Positions 12,201-23,839 of a stretch of DNA of 64,000 bases are shown one piece after another. The translations under genes were made by a program, and so were the position numbers. The notes beneath the pieces are model-generated. The model was not told where the DNA came from. It did not search any database and saw only the letters and a list, made by a program, of their open reading frames with translations. Position 1 is the first letter of the stretch. Every line of letters begins with the position of its first letter. Source of the DNA: Mansonella perstans (taxonomy: Eukaryota; Nematoda; Chromadorea; Rhabditida; Onchocercidae); NCBI GenBank assembly GCA_037074765.1, contig JBAMDO010000017.1:372001-436000 (forward strand), in the 5' to 3' direction.

Positions 12201-14055
12201 ATTCGTGCTGGGATGGAATAACTATTGAATTTTAATTTCTCAAATAAGAATTAAAACATTTCTGATGACGCCAACCTCGAACTCATCCGCAAATCCATCC
12301 TTTCCTGTAGCACGGCTAATTTGCTCAAGACGGTGGTAACGTGTGTCAATACCAGTTGCTAGAACACGCGTTGAAGGGAGCAACTAAAAGTTTTACGGAA
12401 AAATGCAATTTTAAATCCAGCGATAAAAATTTAGTAATAACAAAATTAAATTAATGTTATTACAGTACCATAAGAATATCGCAATTTCATTCGAAAAATA
12501 TAGCACCTGCTTAAGATTAACAACTGTTCCTGCTTGATCTACCATTGGATTCCTTGTGTAATGTTCCAAAAGCTCGCTGATTGACGAAAATGTAGCTCCA
12601 CCACCAATATCAAATTTATCATTCTATACAACAACTTCTGGATAACTTGAAACATCTTGTTTTAAATAAATTGCCAAAACCCACAAAGAATGAAAGACAC
12701 AAGACCTTCGCGATAACAGTTGAAATTTATCAATGTTATCATTCAAAAGTTCCTATGGTACTTATTTTTCAGTAACAGTAACTCGCTGTAATGTTGAAAA
12801 GAATTATTTAATGATTTTACAGAAGTTTCCATAAGTTAATTGCAATTTATGATGTGATAAAAAAAATTACCTTACTGTAAATCATCACGTGTATCACTTT
12901 ATCATCTGCAGCTTTCACTGAAATAGCAAACTGCCCTGGTGAGCTTTGACTTTCCCTCACCAAGTATGTCCCATGCTTCCCTTCAGCAAGAAGTAACCGT
13001 TCTGCTTCCGGTCCCGACAAACCTGCATGGAACCACCTTTCTGTAGAAGGACGAGAAAAAGCCCATCCGACAGCTTCCGTTGGCGGTATTACCAAAGGAC
13101 ATCTGAATTAAGTAAAATTTCAATACTTATTATACCAATTACATGCTATAAAATGGTTTATTTTCAGACAATCACATTTATTTGATTCATCTTTAAAAAT
13201 TTTTTACATGTATAAAAACAACAAGCCATACTTTAAAACAATGACTTCACCATCTCTTTCTCGCAGTTGGCCTGGATTTTCGACGTAAAACTGAACAAGC
13301 TCTGAAAGTGATGCAAATGTTTCACCACCATATAAATCTAGACAATCTCCATTATTCTGTATCTTGACATGTTTGATACGATCACCTTTGCTGAAAAGTT
13401 ATTAATCAAACAATTTTAAGTCTTGTTTCTGGAACGAAACGAAATTGAGAACGAAACTTGGGACTCATTCAAGTTAGATATAACGTACTGAACAGACAAC
13501 GTGTAGTCGGATGGACTAGAACCACTGGGACGGGCCAAAAATGATCCTTCACTACCACATGTGTTCAGTAACCTTTCAGCATCCACTCCAGAAATGGGAT
13601 AATAAAAATTTGATGGTCTGAAAAACAAGTTTATTACTTACTTGTGAAGGAACTGGAAACTTGAATAATTGAATGAATTCAGGGCATTGAAACGAGTCCT
13701 ACGCGTTATGCCAGGAAAGAACTGCTACTACTAATTAAACTGCCCTTCCAAAAATTTTCTATTAATATGTGAATACACAAACTAAATCACTTCTGTCTTT
13801 CAACATTTCACTTCTTTATGTATATTTCGACTAATTACTCTCTGTAAGACTAAATATCCCTTTAAAGTACTTTCTTTAGACTTTCTTTAAGCCAAAAACT
13901 TTTCGTTCAGGAACTAACATATGATGACAACAAGCTGAATATAAAGATCAGGAATCCAACAAGAAAGCCATAAAATTTCACCAAAAAATTTGATACATTT
14001 AAAACTTTTGATCAAAGTGAAACTGATAAGAAAAATGTATTAACCTTGTAGACAT
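9270..14055 (-). CDS. ptp-2: SHP2/Corkscrew/PTP-2-type SH2-domain tyrosine phosphatase (15 exons, ~620 aa)
   Basis: Exons, 5' to 3' on the minus strand: 14055-14045, 13617-13489, 13390-13232, 13102-12871, 12623-12507, 12383-12276, 12111-11941, 11723-11565, 11340-11257, 11117-11060, 10954-10795, 10670-10603, 10466-10318, 9781-9644, 9389-9270. All phases close. Two SH2 domains span about residues 4-97 and 123-214; the second has the phosphotyrosine motif GTYLVRES and the first the variant SFLARPS. The PTP domain (about 260-525) has NRYKNI, YINANYI, the WPDHG loop (Asp ~426), the P-loop [10 protein letters not shown] (Cys ~462, Arg ~468) and the Q-loop QRSGMVQTE. The family dephosphorylates phosphotyrosine downstream of receptor kinases and promotes Ras/MAPK signalling in the cytosol. 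The tail is Ser/Pro-rich (exon 14), then has YYSN, a YxN site like the GRB2-binding tail tyrosine of SHP2, then a PPPL stretch. The symbol follows the C. elegans orthologue; orthology is inferred. Confidence 0.93.
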
Positions 14056-15436
14056 GTCTTCCTCATCCGATGATAGTTCAAAATATAAAACAATTAACAA
14101 AAGATCAATTGATCAAAGAAGCGTGTTGACAATGACCTTGCAGCAATAACCAAATAATTAATTAAATGCAAAGTTTGAAGAACTATCCCATTATCAATGC
14201 TCTTGAACATTATCTAATCTTGTTAACTTAATGAATTATTCAATTACTCTGAACGCACGCATTTCATTGAATTAGTGATGAACCTGAAATTCCATACAAC
14301 CGAAATACACGTAAAAAAAATATGCACGTAAAAAATGCTAATAAATAATAAATGCACGTAAAAGATGATAATAAATAATAAATGCACGTAAAAAATGCTA
14401 TTCTAGAATTGCCTTATTTTCAGTATAAGCCGAAAGTTTGTCCATAAAGCATTTAATACACCTAATTAAAGCCTATTCAACGCTCATCCCGAACATTGAA
14501 CTAAGTTTGTAAATGCGCATTCATACGCAATGTGCGGTACTTGGTTAATGCATTAGGAATATTATGCAAATTTCAGTCTTAATGATAGGGAATTGGAAAT
14601 TTGGATTTTGTTTTAAATGCAGTGATTGTAAATTATCACTTTAGTAGGGGCAATAAAATAAGCCTAGCAATTGTTGTAATAGTAGCCTATACTCCCGTAT
14701 GGTTTACACAGCCTCATTTTTCCCTAACTCTTTTAAAACAAATTATTTTGTTCAATCTATTGATTATATTTGGACAGCTTTAGTTTTTGATAAGACAATA
14801 TATATGGTAGAATATTTTCAGCTTATAAATATATTTTCTTGTTTCAACAACATTACGATAAGATGTTCAAATTGCATATTTTTTGTAGATCAATAATATT
14901 TTTTTAAATTCTATATCAACAGATTTTAAATTCTTTATCAACAGATTTTTAAATTCTATATTGATTTTCAATTATGCAATTGTTTTTAACTCTGTAAATC
15001 CATCAAGATAATAAAATTGTCCCAGTATCTTTTGCCTGATGTTAGCGTTTAAAATTAGAAGCTGTCGAATAAAGTATCAGTAAGATACTGGAAGCAATAA
15101 CTGCTTATCATGGTTATATACATACTCTGTCACCCATATATTCTTGATCAAATCATTTCGACCAGAAATTTAATTTTTTGCTGTAAAAATCGATGAAATT
15201 CCTCAATTCACTTCCAATTGCTTTTTCTCATATGATTTCTTAACTTTTTTTAGATTTTTTTTTTGAATGGAAAATTGATTCCTATAAATCAAATCCTCTC
15301 CTTTCCGTATCATATAAGAAGGATACTATTTGAAGATGAATTGGCAAAAAATAAACCACAAAATATCTGTAATGAATGAGTAGTTCACTAACGATTTGTA
15401 TTAATTTATTCATAAATTCTGCAAGGATTTGAAATT
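14056..15436. other. Intergenic with a short tandem repeat
   Basis: This is the 5' flank of the SHP2-type gene and the 3' flank of the small membrane-protein gene. Apart from an ATGCACGTAAAA array (14323-14400), I see only AT-rich sequence and unsupported short frames. Confidence 0.55.
14323..14400. repeat. ATGCACGTAAAA tandem repeat
   Basis: Three to four units of the form TGCACGTAAAAxATGxTAATAAATAATAAA, with a period of about 35 bases. They lie about 0.3 kb upstream of the SHP2-type start codon. Confidence 0.8.
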
Positions 15437-16027
15437 TTATTTTTTTTCACTTTTTTCTTCTTCATCTTTAGGGAAAAAACAATGGAAAAATGCAGCGAAG
15501 AACAGGATTAGATTTGCTACTGCACTAAAAAGCATTGCTCCAATGATGGAATATATCGCAATTTTATCTGCAGTTAAAGTATTCATGGTAAATTTGTCAC
15601 AAATTTTATTCAGCATTTTTCAACTTTTTGAAATATCCTATTTATTGTTTTATTTCTGCCATATCCCTTTGAATCTTTCTTATCTATATTTGAAAATTAT
15701 TCTGAGAAATAATTTTAAAAATAAAAAAACTACATAGTTTTTTGTATCTCACACTAAATTATCATTTTCGAATCTTTTAAGCAATTTCATACTTTTTAAA
15801 AAGTTTAACTCACCAGCTTTGCCGTGAATTTCAAAAAAATTTTTTGAGGTAAGCACATTTTCATTTTCTTGTTTTTGCATGACAGATGGGTCATGAAGAA
15901 TTCGTGGGCTATTTTCAGAAATGGCTGAAATTCCTTTTGAAAGATCAGTTGCTGGTATTGGTGTAACGCTTGTTAGAGCAGTGAATACAGTGCTTGTGAC
16001 AAGACTTGAAAGTATTCTTGAATTCAT
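15437..16027 (-). CDS. Small single-pass membrane protein (2 exons, 114 aa)
   Basis: Exon 1 is 16027-15814 (donor GTGAGT) and exon 2 is 15567-15437 (acceptor CTGCAG); the junction splits a GAT codon. The start ATG sits two bases after a TTTCCAG acceptor, consistent with trans-splicing. The N terminus has a weak hydrophobic stretch (SSLVTSTVFTALTSV) that could be a signal peptide. One strong helix runs from about residue 73 to 100 (YSIIGAMLFSAVANLILFF and on), followed by a charged tail, PKDEEEKSEKK. I do not recognise the family. The opposite strand has an open frame over exon 2, but it has no partner exons. The model rests on phase match, acceptor/donor quality and the signal-helix-tail architecture. 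Confidence 0.65.
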
Positions 16028-16756
16028 ACCTGGAAATTATTTATTTTCTGTAGAATACAATATCACTATTAAGATCGCCTAATGAAAGCTTCAGAAGTAG
16101 AAGTTATGCAATTTAAAAGCAGTCTCTGAAAATCCCTCATCGATCAACTGTATCAGTTAACTCATCACTTTTCCGATGCTACATGAACAGAATACAAGGT
16201 ATTCTAGCGATTCTTCGGGAGCTTTAATTAAGCATAGAAAATATTCCAGATAAAGACCAACAAGTATCACCAATTCATTATTAATCAGTGGAAAGATTGC
16301 TATCATCTACTTTTGATATACGAATTTATGAAGATATATACGAAGATATACGAACTCTATTACGACTTATGACCATTTATCATTCACACAGTTCTGATGA
16401 TATACGAGCAATTACTTTTATCGAAACTGAACTATATATGATAGTAATAAAATATCAAAATGATTATTTGATGTATCAATCAATTTTAACTATCAATCAA
16501 TTTTTGATACCACCATTATTAATGCTCATCGAACCTTCAACTATCTGATGAATTCCTGGGTAAATTAAAATCACAAGCAGACTTGTAATGCAATAAGAAG
16601 ACATTGTTGCTTTGGACTAATCTGAAAGTAATTTCATAAGCTGTTATATTTGAAAATTCTTCAGGAATATGCAAATTAATTTGCAACATTTGCAAACAAT
16701 GGAATTCAATTTTTTGAAAGAATCAAAGTTCCGAATGCGTTAAAAATAGGTGTATT
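16028..16756. other. Divergent spacer between two membrane-protein genes
   Basis: About 730 bases separate two outward-facing start codons. A frame at 16288-16548 (+) is open but composed largely of repeated GAAGATATA-like sequence, has no splice partners, and was not called. Regulatory sites for both genes probably lie here; none is recognisable. Confidence 0.5.
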
Positions 16757-19350
16757 ATGATGAGACTGCTGTATAATTGGATTCTTCCTCTTACACTTTT
16801 CGTAAGATCGAAATCATCTCCATATTTTCAATTTGATGATATGTTTTGTAAGTCTTAGTCGAATTTATATTATTAGCAAAGTTTTTATTCAAATTTATAA
16901 ATGCGTAATAACACAACTTTTGTTAAAATGTTGATGCCCAGTTCAGATGCGGAGTGCATTCCTACTGTTCATTTAAAAGACTATTTGTACTATGGTAATC
17001 TATCAACCTATATCCGTGGATCATTATCGCCTGTAACTCCATTATCAGTAACAAAATCGACTTCTTCATTATCGGGCCGATGTGAAATTTGGAAAAGTGT
17101 GGTCAGTGCTATGACTCAATGGGCAGTTAATAATAAAGTTACGGATTATTGGTAAGGTTATTTAATTACTTCTAAAAAAATGAAGAACTAGCGTTTGTAC
17201 AGTACGAAGGTGTCAAAAGCAATTACATTTGATTCTGTTTTCGCTAAGATAATTCTACCTGACTTTATATGATGTTGCTAACGTGCTTTTGTATCTAATT
17301 GGTTAGAAAGATGCCATTTACATGGGTTAAATGAACTGGAATTTTACACTAAACTCTTTTTTAATTCTAATTTCACTCAAATCTGAAATTCTCTAGCTTT
17401 AGATCCTTTTCATTTCCAAAATTTTTCACACTTTATTGAGTTCAGGATATATCCAGACGAATTCATGAATCATAGCAATTGTCGAAATTTTGATTTAACA
17501 CTGAGAAATGATGATAACAATCACCATTTGGCCATACACATGGAGATAATCAAATCTAATGCGTCAGCAATAGGTCCTTGGTGCTATGCTTACGATACTG
17601 TTCGTTTCGTTTTTCAATGCAAAACAAAAACTTTAATCCTTTTTTATCCGATTTAATTGCCTTCTAAAAAAAATTGAAATGCTGAAGAGGACATTATTGT
17701 AACCGTCTAACTTTTATTACAGTTTTTATTGGCAGTACGTGTTTTTAACCTGTAGGATTAAGGATTTTTTTCTAGTGAAATTTTTATTATTTATAACTTT
17801 AGATGCTGGAGTCAGTGACGATATTGTTTATTTAAACTTCAGAAATATGATTTATTCAAGCAATGAAATTTATCTGAAATCAAGATTCTGACTTCTTAAA
17901 AGATTATCACGCACATCTCTGCGAAGATTAATTTCTTAAGGCTTCTGATTTGCATCTTTTATAGTTTCGATGTTGGCTAAATAAGCGTTATATGCCGACG
18001 ATTTTGTGTGGTATTAAGAGCAGACATTTTTGTTCTAGTCCTAAATATTCCTAGATTGGTCCTAGTCCTAAATTTTCCTAGATGAATAATCAATAAAATT
18101 GAGTAACATTAGATTAGATTAGATTATCAACGAAAGATATATCATATTGAAAAGCTTCTTATACCGAAGAATGCATTGTTATATTTTTCTGTATGAGTAT
18201 TTCATAATATTTTTTTCCTACAGTTATTTAAATTTCAATAGTGATTAATTCCACCGAAAGATATTAGTATGTTATTTGAGATCCACTCAAAATACTATGT
18301 GGCACGTTGCTTTCCTGAATGTGTTGGAAATAAGTATCAGAACAGTACGCTTCCTTCGCGTGAGTTTTTCTTGATTTACCCGTCTCTTTTGTCTCAGCTT
18401 TTTCAGTTTATATCATTTTGACACTGTAGCTATCATAGTTTCTCTCGTGTGATTTTTACCGACATCTTCGAGCTTTGTAGGTCGCATCAAAATTCCAATA
18501 GCTATGGATATGAAGCCGAACTACAATACGAAACTGATAGATTCAATTGCTATAAACGCTTTTAGCAGATACGAATGGGGACCATCTGATTATTATGATT
18601 CTGTATATTATTAAGAATTCGATTCGTTTCTAAATTTATATATTTAATAAATCTCTTGAAAGTTCCGATAAGTTTTATAGATTATCTGCTTAGATTATTA
18701 TTGTACTGTTCTTTAATATAACGTTACAACATGTGCAGCAAAAGAGTCATGATCTACTAATAATGATCATTGATATAGCATTCCTATTTTCTACAAATGA
18801 TACAATGTGCCAATAAATCTGTTAAGATTCCTGTTAACTTGGAATACAAAATTGTTTAGTTCATTGTTCGTCTTAGTTTTAGTAAACTCCATTCTTTCAT
18901 TTCACATCATTTCTTTTTAGAATTCATAAAATCAAATCATTTTCAAATGTTATTTATTTTTAATAGACTTTCAGAGCGTTTTTAGAGACCGTCAAGTGTG
19001 TTACTATCGGCTGAATTTGAAAAAAATCGTTATTCAGCTTTCGTTGCGATGATTTTCTTCGGTATGGCTCTTATGAGCTGCAGCATTTTATTCGTTATAA
19101 TCCAAAATTACATTAAAACTAGGCATAAAAAGGTAAGTAATTCAAGCCATTTTTTTCTATCGCACAACTTTTCAATGCTAATTTTATATATGTTTCTAAG
19201 CTTTCAATAAATAGAATTTTTCAGGAAGAGGTTGAAGGAGAAATACCTTCAAAAAGGCAATCCACAGCGAAGAAGTTACCTGCAGCAGTTGCTCCTGCAG
19301 TTTCAAATCCATGCGAACACTTGAAGCAAGAAAAGGGAACACCCGTATAA
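16757..19350 (+). CDS. Kringle-domain type I membrane protein (7 exons, ~307 aa)
   Basis: Exons: 16757-16847, 16947-17151, 17446-17599, 18281-18359, 18481-18602, 18986-19132, 19225-19350. Phases close throughout. The N terminus (MMRLLYNWILPLTLF) is a signal peptide. A kringle follows, with its six cysteines at about residues 34, 76, 111, 145, 160 and 164. Its hallmark segments are GRCEIW, NCRNFD, IGPWCYAYD and ARCFPEC. A ~50-residue polar stalk leads to one transmembrane helix (about 235-256) and a ~50-residue basic, Pro/Ala-containing cytosolic tail. Kringles are disulfide-bonded binding modules. Among membrane proteins, PIK3IP1 and Kremen carry one, but I see no other domain here to decide. 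The end of exon 3 is the least certain junction: an alternative donor at 17608 would add three residues. Confidence 0.8.
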
Positions 19351-20435
19351 TACAATCTGTTAATTTAATTGTGTTTATTTGTGATAAAAAAAAAGTTTAC
19401 TTATGATGAAAAGAAATCCTAATTTCTAATACTTGTTGGTGGGACACATTTCAAGGAACCCTGTTTTCTAAATATTAAAGGGCGAAAAATTGAATGGAAC
19501 TGAAAGTTTAACGCAACGGAAGTGGGAATGATCGTCTGAAGGATGGATCAATCTTTGTTTGAATTTTTTTTTTAAATCCGTTGTTTTTTGAAAAGCAAAA
19601 GTAATTAAAAAAAGTAATCTGTTGTTTTTTGAAAAGCAAAAGCAGTTTGGTGTTTCTATACAGCGTATATTTGAATATGTTAGACTTACATACTTGTTTG
19701 TGGTCTCACTCAGGATTCAGCATAAGACTTCTTCTCTCAGAAACCTTTTCACAACAAGGGTGAATTTATTGGCGAGACTAAAGATTACGAGAATGGACAA
19801 AATTGAACTGAACTAAAACATTCATTCCATTACTCAATTTTTTGTGGTTTATACTTACGTTACAGATCAGAAAACACCAGATACAATAGTCGCACAGAAA
19901 ATAATTTCTGAACAATCCTAAGGAAAGATAAACAAGCAGTAAATTAAAATCAATTAATTTAATATTTATTCCCAGCAAACGTTTTTAAATTGCAAAGTTT
20001 TAGAAAGTTTCGGGTTTTTATCAAAAAAAATAATTGTAAGAAATTATTTTATAATCATGCCAATACAAATCATTTCGGTCTTCTCGATAAGTGTTGTCGA
20101 TATTGATATGTTATCATTTGATTTATCATTTAATCTGAATAAATTCTACCCCCATGATTATTCCAGTTGACCATAATGACTTTATTAAAATTATAGTTTC
20201 GATGAACCCCGATTCCCATATTGCATTCCGAAAGATATTATATTTGTAGATCATTTCATTGAGTGGTTTGGTCTGCTTTAATTTTATCTGAAGCGGCTAT
20301 CACTGATTTGCCCAAAACTGCGGTGAAGTTTTTAACTGGAAGACGATTCTTAACTTTTCTTTTTTAATACATAAAAAGTGAGCAATATTTATGCTGATAA
20401 AAGGACTTCGGGAAATTCAATAACTACTGTCCAAT
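19351..20435. other. Convergent intergenic spacer
   Basis: This is the 3' flanks of the kringle and PLPPR genes. A short duplication, (C)TGTTGTTTTTTGAAAAGCAA, occurs near 19581 and 19621. I see no coding exon. Confidence 0.55.
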
Positions 20436-23400
20436 TTATTGTTGTCGTTTTGGTGTTGAAATGGTACGCTGAAAGCTTCCAGTTGTTGTTGTAACTTCAT
20501 AAGTACGACCTTGGTTTCGACGGTGACCTGCTGCAGTAGTTGCTGGAACTATCGACTGCGGAATGTCTTCCTCGTGGACTCTGTCACTGGGAAACATCAA
20601 AAATTAAGATAACCTTATTTCATTTTATCCTACAACTAAAGGTATCTGCACTGTGAAAATCAGTAATGTGCTAAACATTTGGTTTCTAAAGTGTGATTTT
20701 GCTTTTTTTTTTTAAATTTAACAAACAAATGTTGTAATTAGTCTACGCGAAATCATTACACACTTACGTGTACTCCTCCTTCAAAGAAGACGCACTTATA
20801 CGTGGTAACCTGAACCACTGAAAGAATGGACTCACGCGCTCCTCCAGTGTCATTGGTTTTTCTAATGCATAATAATAGTTTTCTTGAAAATATAGAACAG
20901 AGTGACACTGAAAATAATACAAGTAATATGTTACTGGTTAACTTAATACTAATCTTTCTTTATCAAATAAATTCAAAAGTGATGAGAGAACTTACTGCAT
21001 GAAGAAATAAATTATATTTATTTTCAAACCAATGAAATATTTTGTTATAACATGAAAAAACAAAGCATATATAAGTTAGCTTTTTGAGATGCTGTTAAAA
21101 TGAAAACTTTCAAATTTATTTAAAAAGAATAATCCTAAACAGTTACCAGAAAAAGAGCAATAAAAAAACCAATCAACCATCCGAACCAAATGTCTCTCCA
21201 ATGATTCTTGTAACCACTGATTCGCGAAAGTGAATCAATCAGTGTAAGAGCCATGAAACCAAATATCAGAAATGGTCGCAGTAAAGGCGCATTACGTACG
21301 TTGATCATATTGTAAATGTAGCACTGCAAAATTGAAAAAGCAAAGAAGATTAAGTTCACTTATTTCATTCATCTTTCTATTTCACCAATAAATTCCTTAT
21401 TTTCCTTCATTCTTTAACTGACAAAATCAAAATTCAACTTCCGCTTCCGTATTGAACTACTTAAGTCCTTACTCAATTTGTTCAACTTGTATGGGATCAT
21501 GCAGTTAGATATGTAAACAAATACCGCAGCTCGAGACCTTATTATATTATGAGGTGAAAATCTACGAAACAATGTCAAATAGATAAGAATTTTAAATGCT
21601 TATTCAAATTAGTGAATTACCGAAGCAAATGTGCATGAAAATGATGAAAACGCCGCATGGAGTGACGGAAAGGAAAGTGAGGCATAGCGCAAATCGTCAG
21701 GATTCCGATATATGCAGGCTAAAAAGGGAGATGGCGATGGCGATTGCTGAAGCGGTCCTGTACAAGCGCTGTAATTTCATCTCGCGTTTTGTGTTGGGAA
21801 AAAAGGCATAAAGTTAAAATTGTTCCACTAAAAAGTTTAGTGAAAATTAACCGGTTAGAGAAAAACCAAGTCGAGAATGTTATAGCTAAGGCCTCGGAGT
21901 ACATCTGACCACTTCATTCATTATTTCTTCATTAGAACTCGGTAAAAGAATCTCATCTATCTTTGCCAATATTTATATCTTATTTAGAACGGCTGATTTC
22001 AACGATTTTCCTTTCTGTATAATTAACATTCAAAAAAAGACTAGCCAGAAATTTCAAATGTGAAGTTTTCTTCTTGCCATAAGTGAAAAAATCTCTTTGA
22101 AAAATAAAACTAGAATTTAAATTTAGACATGGTTGACTTTTTTATCTTATCCAGAAAAGCTGATTTCTTTCTTCCGATGAACCTTTTCTTTTAAACTCAT
22201 TAAAAACTTGAAACGCTCATATTAAAGGTTTCATTCTAACAGCAATAATCACTTGCGAAATGCAGTTTTGATGGGTAGCGAAACATATACAATAAATATC
22301 ATCACTAAAGGAAGGTGATGAAGATTATCTCTTACAAGAATCTTTTACAAAAGTAAACAAAAGATAGACTGCAGTCTGTAATGAGGAAAATATAACTGGG
22401 AGAACCTTATATTTGGTCTACAAAGAGACAAAAAGTATGGTCGATGATAACCAGTCATAAATTTGATCGTATAAACAAATATTTGTGTTATAAGTGCACC
22501 AAACATAAATACACCTGAAATCCGAAGTCATCAGAACATTTCATACTTTTATTCATCTTTTTCATTTTAACTTTGATTAAAATCAAAACTGTTTCAATAC
22601 AAAGTCAATTTTTCGAATGTTTGTAGATTCAAAATTCTTAAAAGAATTGGTATTCTATTTGAGAAGCAAATTACAATTTTTTGGAATGTTCAAAATTTAA
22701 AATGCGACTTATCAAATTAAGAACAATTTATTTCGTAAGTTCATTGCTCAGATTACGAAGTAAACTTCGGATTCCCGTAATATATACTGGTGTTTTCACC
22801 GCGACTTATCAACCTTTCTATTGTTTTAGTTTAATAAAGGTTAGAGAAATGAAATTCCATCAAAAGATTTTTTAACTTTATTCTGCTTACATTAACACTT
22901 AAGTACAAAGTTAGCAAAACTGATAAGACGTATGAATGTTGCTGCGCTCTAATGCAGTGTTTCGACGACTGACCAATAAATAGGGTAAACCGTCGAGTTA
23001 ATAAATGAATTTTACATTCACCACAACTAGCATAAACTTTCTTTCTCGGTTTCGTAGAAAATAGCCAAAACATTATTTCACCGATAAAAATCTATAATAA
23101 AGTAAGAACTTTGCATGAAAAGATAGAAATTGGTTAAATTCTCTAGATTTAAAAAAAATTTTTTTTTTGAATTTTGTAATTGCTATTGGACAAATTTCGC
23201 TTACGCTTACTTTTTATTATGAAGTGGAATACAAAAGTAAATGGAGCTTAACCGAGCTGATCAAGACAACCTGTTTAGGTAAGTATGCTTTAACTCAATC
23301 GCGCCGCTGGTAGAAAAAAATGTGAGGAAAGATAAAATGGTGGAATATAAAACATACAACAAGTGCCGGTAGTGTGAAACCAAGTGCATAAAGAAGCTCA

Positions 23401-23839
23401 TATGATACGTGAAGAATGAAATCCTCTGGATGAAAATTAGGCCTGTACAAAAGGATATCATGACACTGGAATACTTGATGATGATAGGGAAAAAGTGTCG
23501 TGAAACTGAAATTTTTATATAAACGAAATCAATTAAACTTTGCTGTAAAACAGTTTTTTTTCACATCCAGTAAAATGCGCGAATTTAAGAGATGTTATAG
23601 AATTATTTTTCAAAAAAATAAAAGGATACTCGTTTATATGATTATATACAAGGTAAGGAATCAAAAATCTACCTCATGTAGTACCACAATGTCCATAGAA
23701 ATGCTAAACCAATAATTGACAACATGAAAATTGGTATAATGAAATAGTTCAATTGTATTCGTGCTCGTTTAATGACTGGTCCAGCATTCTGAGATGTCGA
23801 GAATACCTCAGATTGAGCTTGTAAATGCGGAAAAGACAT
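20436..23839 (-). CDS. Phospholipid-phosphatase-related (PLPPR/LPPR-type) six-helix membrane protein (8 exons, ~384 aa)
   Basis: Exons, 5' to 3': 23839-23673, 23505-23358, 23091-22974, 22514-~22359, 21718-21621, 21323-21147, 20907-20768, 20586-20436. The fold is PAP2/LPP: helices around FIIPIFMLSIIGLAFLW, SYELLYALGFTLPALV, GVFMFGALITQIF, SFSCTFASCYIYN, FLIFGFMALTLI and WFGWLIGFFIALFL. The C1-like motif is KFMTGYHRP (K-x6-RP), C2-like is FPSLHA (~214-218) and C3-like is SRISGYKNHWRD (~262-273). TGYHxPYFLxxCxPN is close to vertebrate PLPPR proteins. The C3 position that is the nucleophilic His in active LPPs is Asn here, as in PLPPRs, so dephosphorylation is probably lost or altered. Vertebrate PLPPRs act at neuronal plasma membranes and filopodia. 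The donor after exon 4 (C1-C2 loop) is uncertain. The first in-frame ATG after an upstream stop was used. Confidence 0.85.

Noticed and set aside
15480..15590. Plus-strand open frame with acceptor/donor-like ends (KKQWKNAAKNRIRFATAL...)
   Set aside because: No partner exon up- or downstream in phase. The minus strand of the same bases completes a two-exon membrane protein.
16288..16548. 86-codon plus-strand frame in a divergent spacer
   Set aside because: Partly built from repeated GAAGATATA words. No acceptor, donor or domain support.
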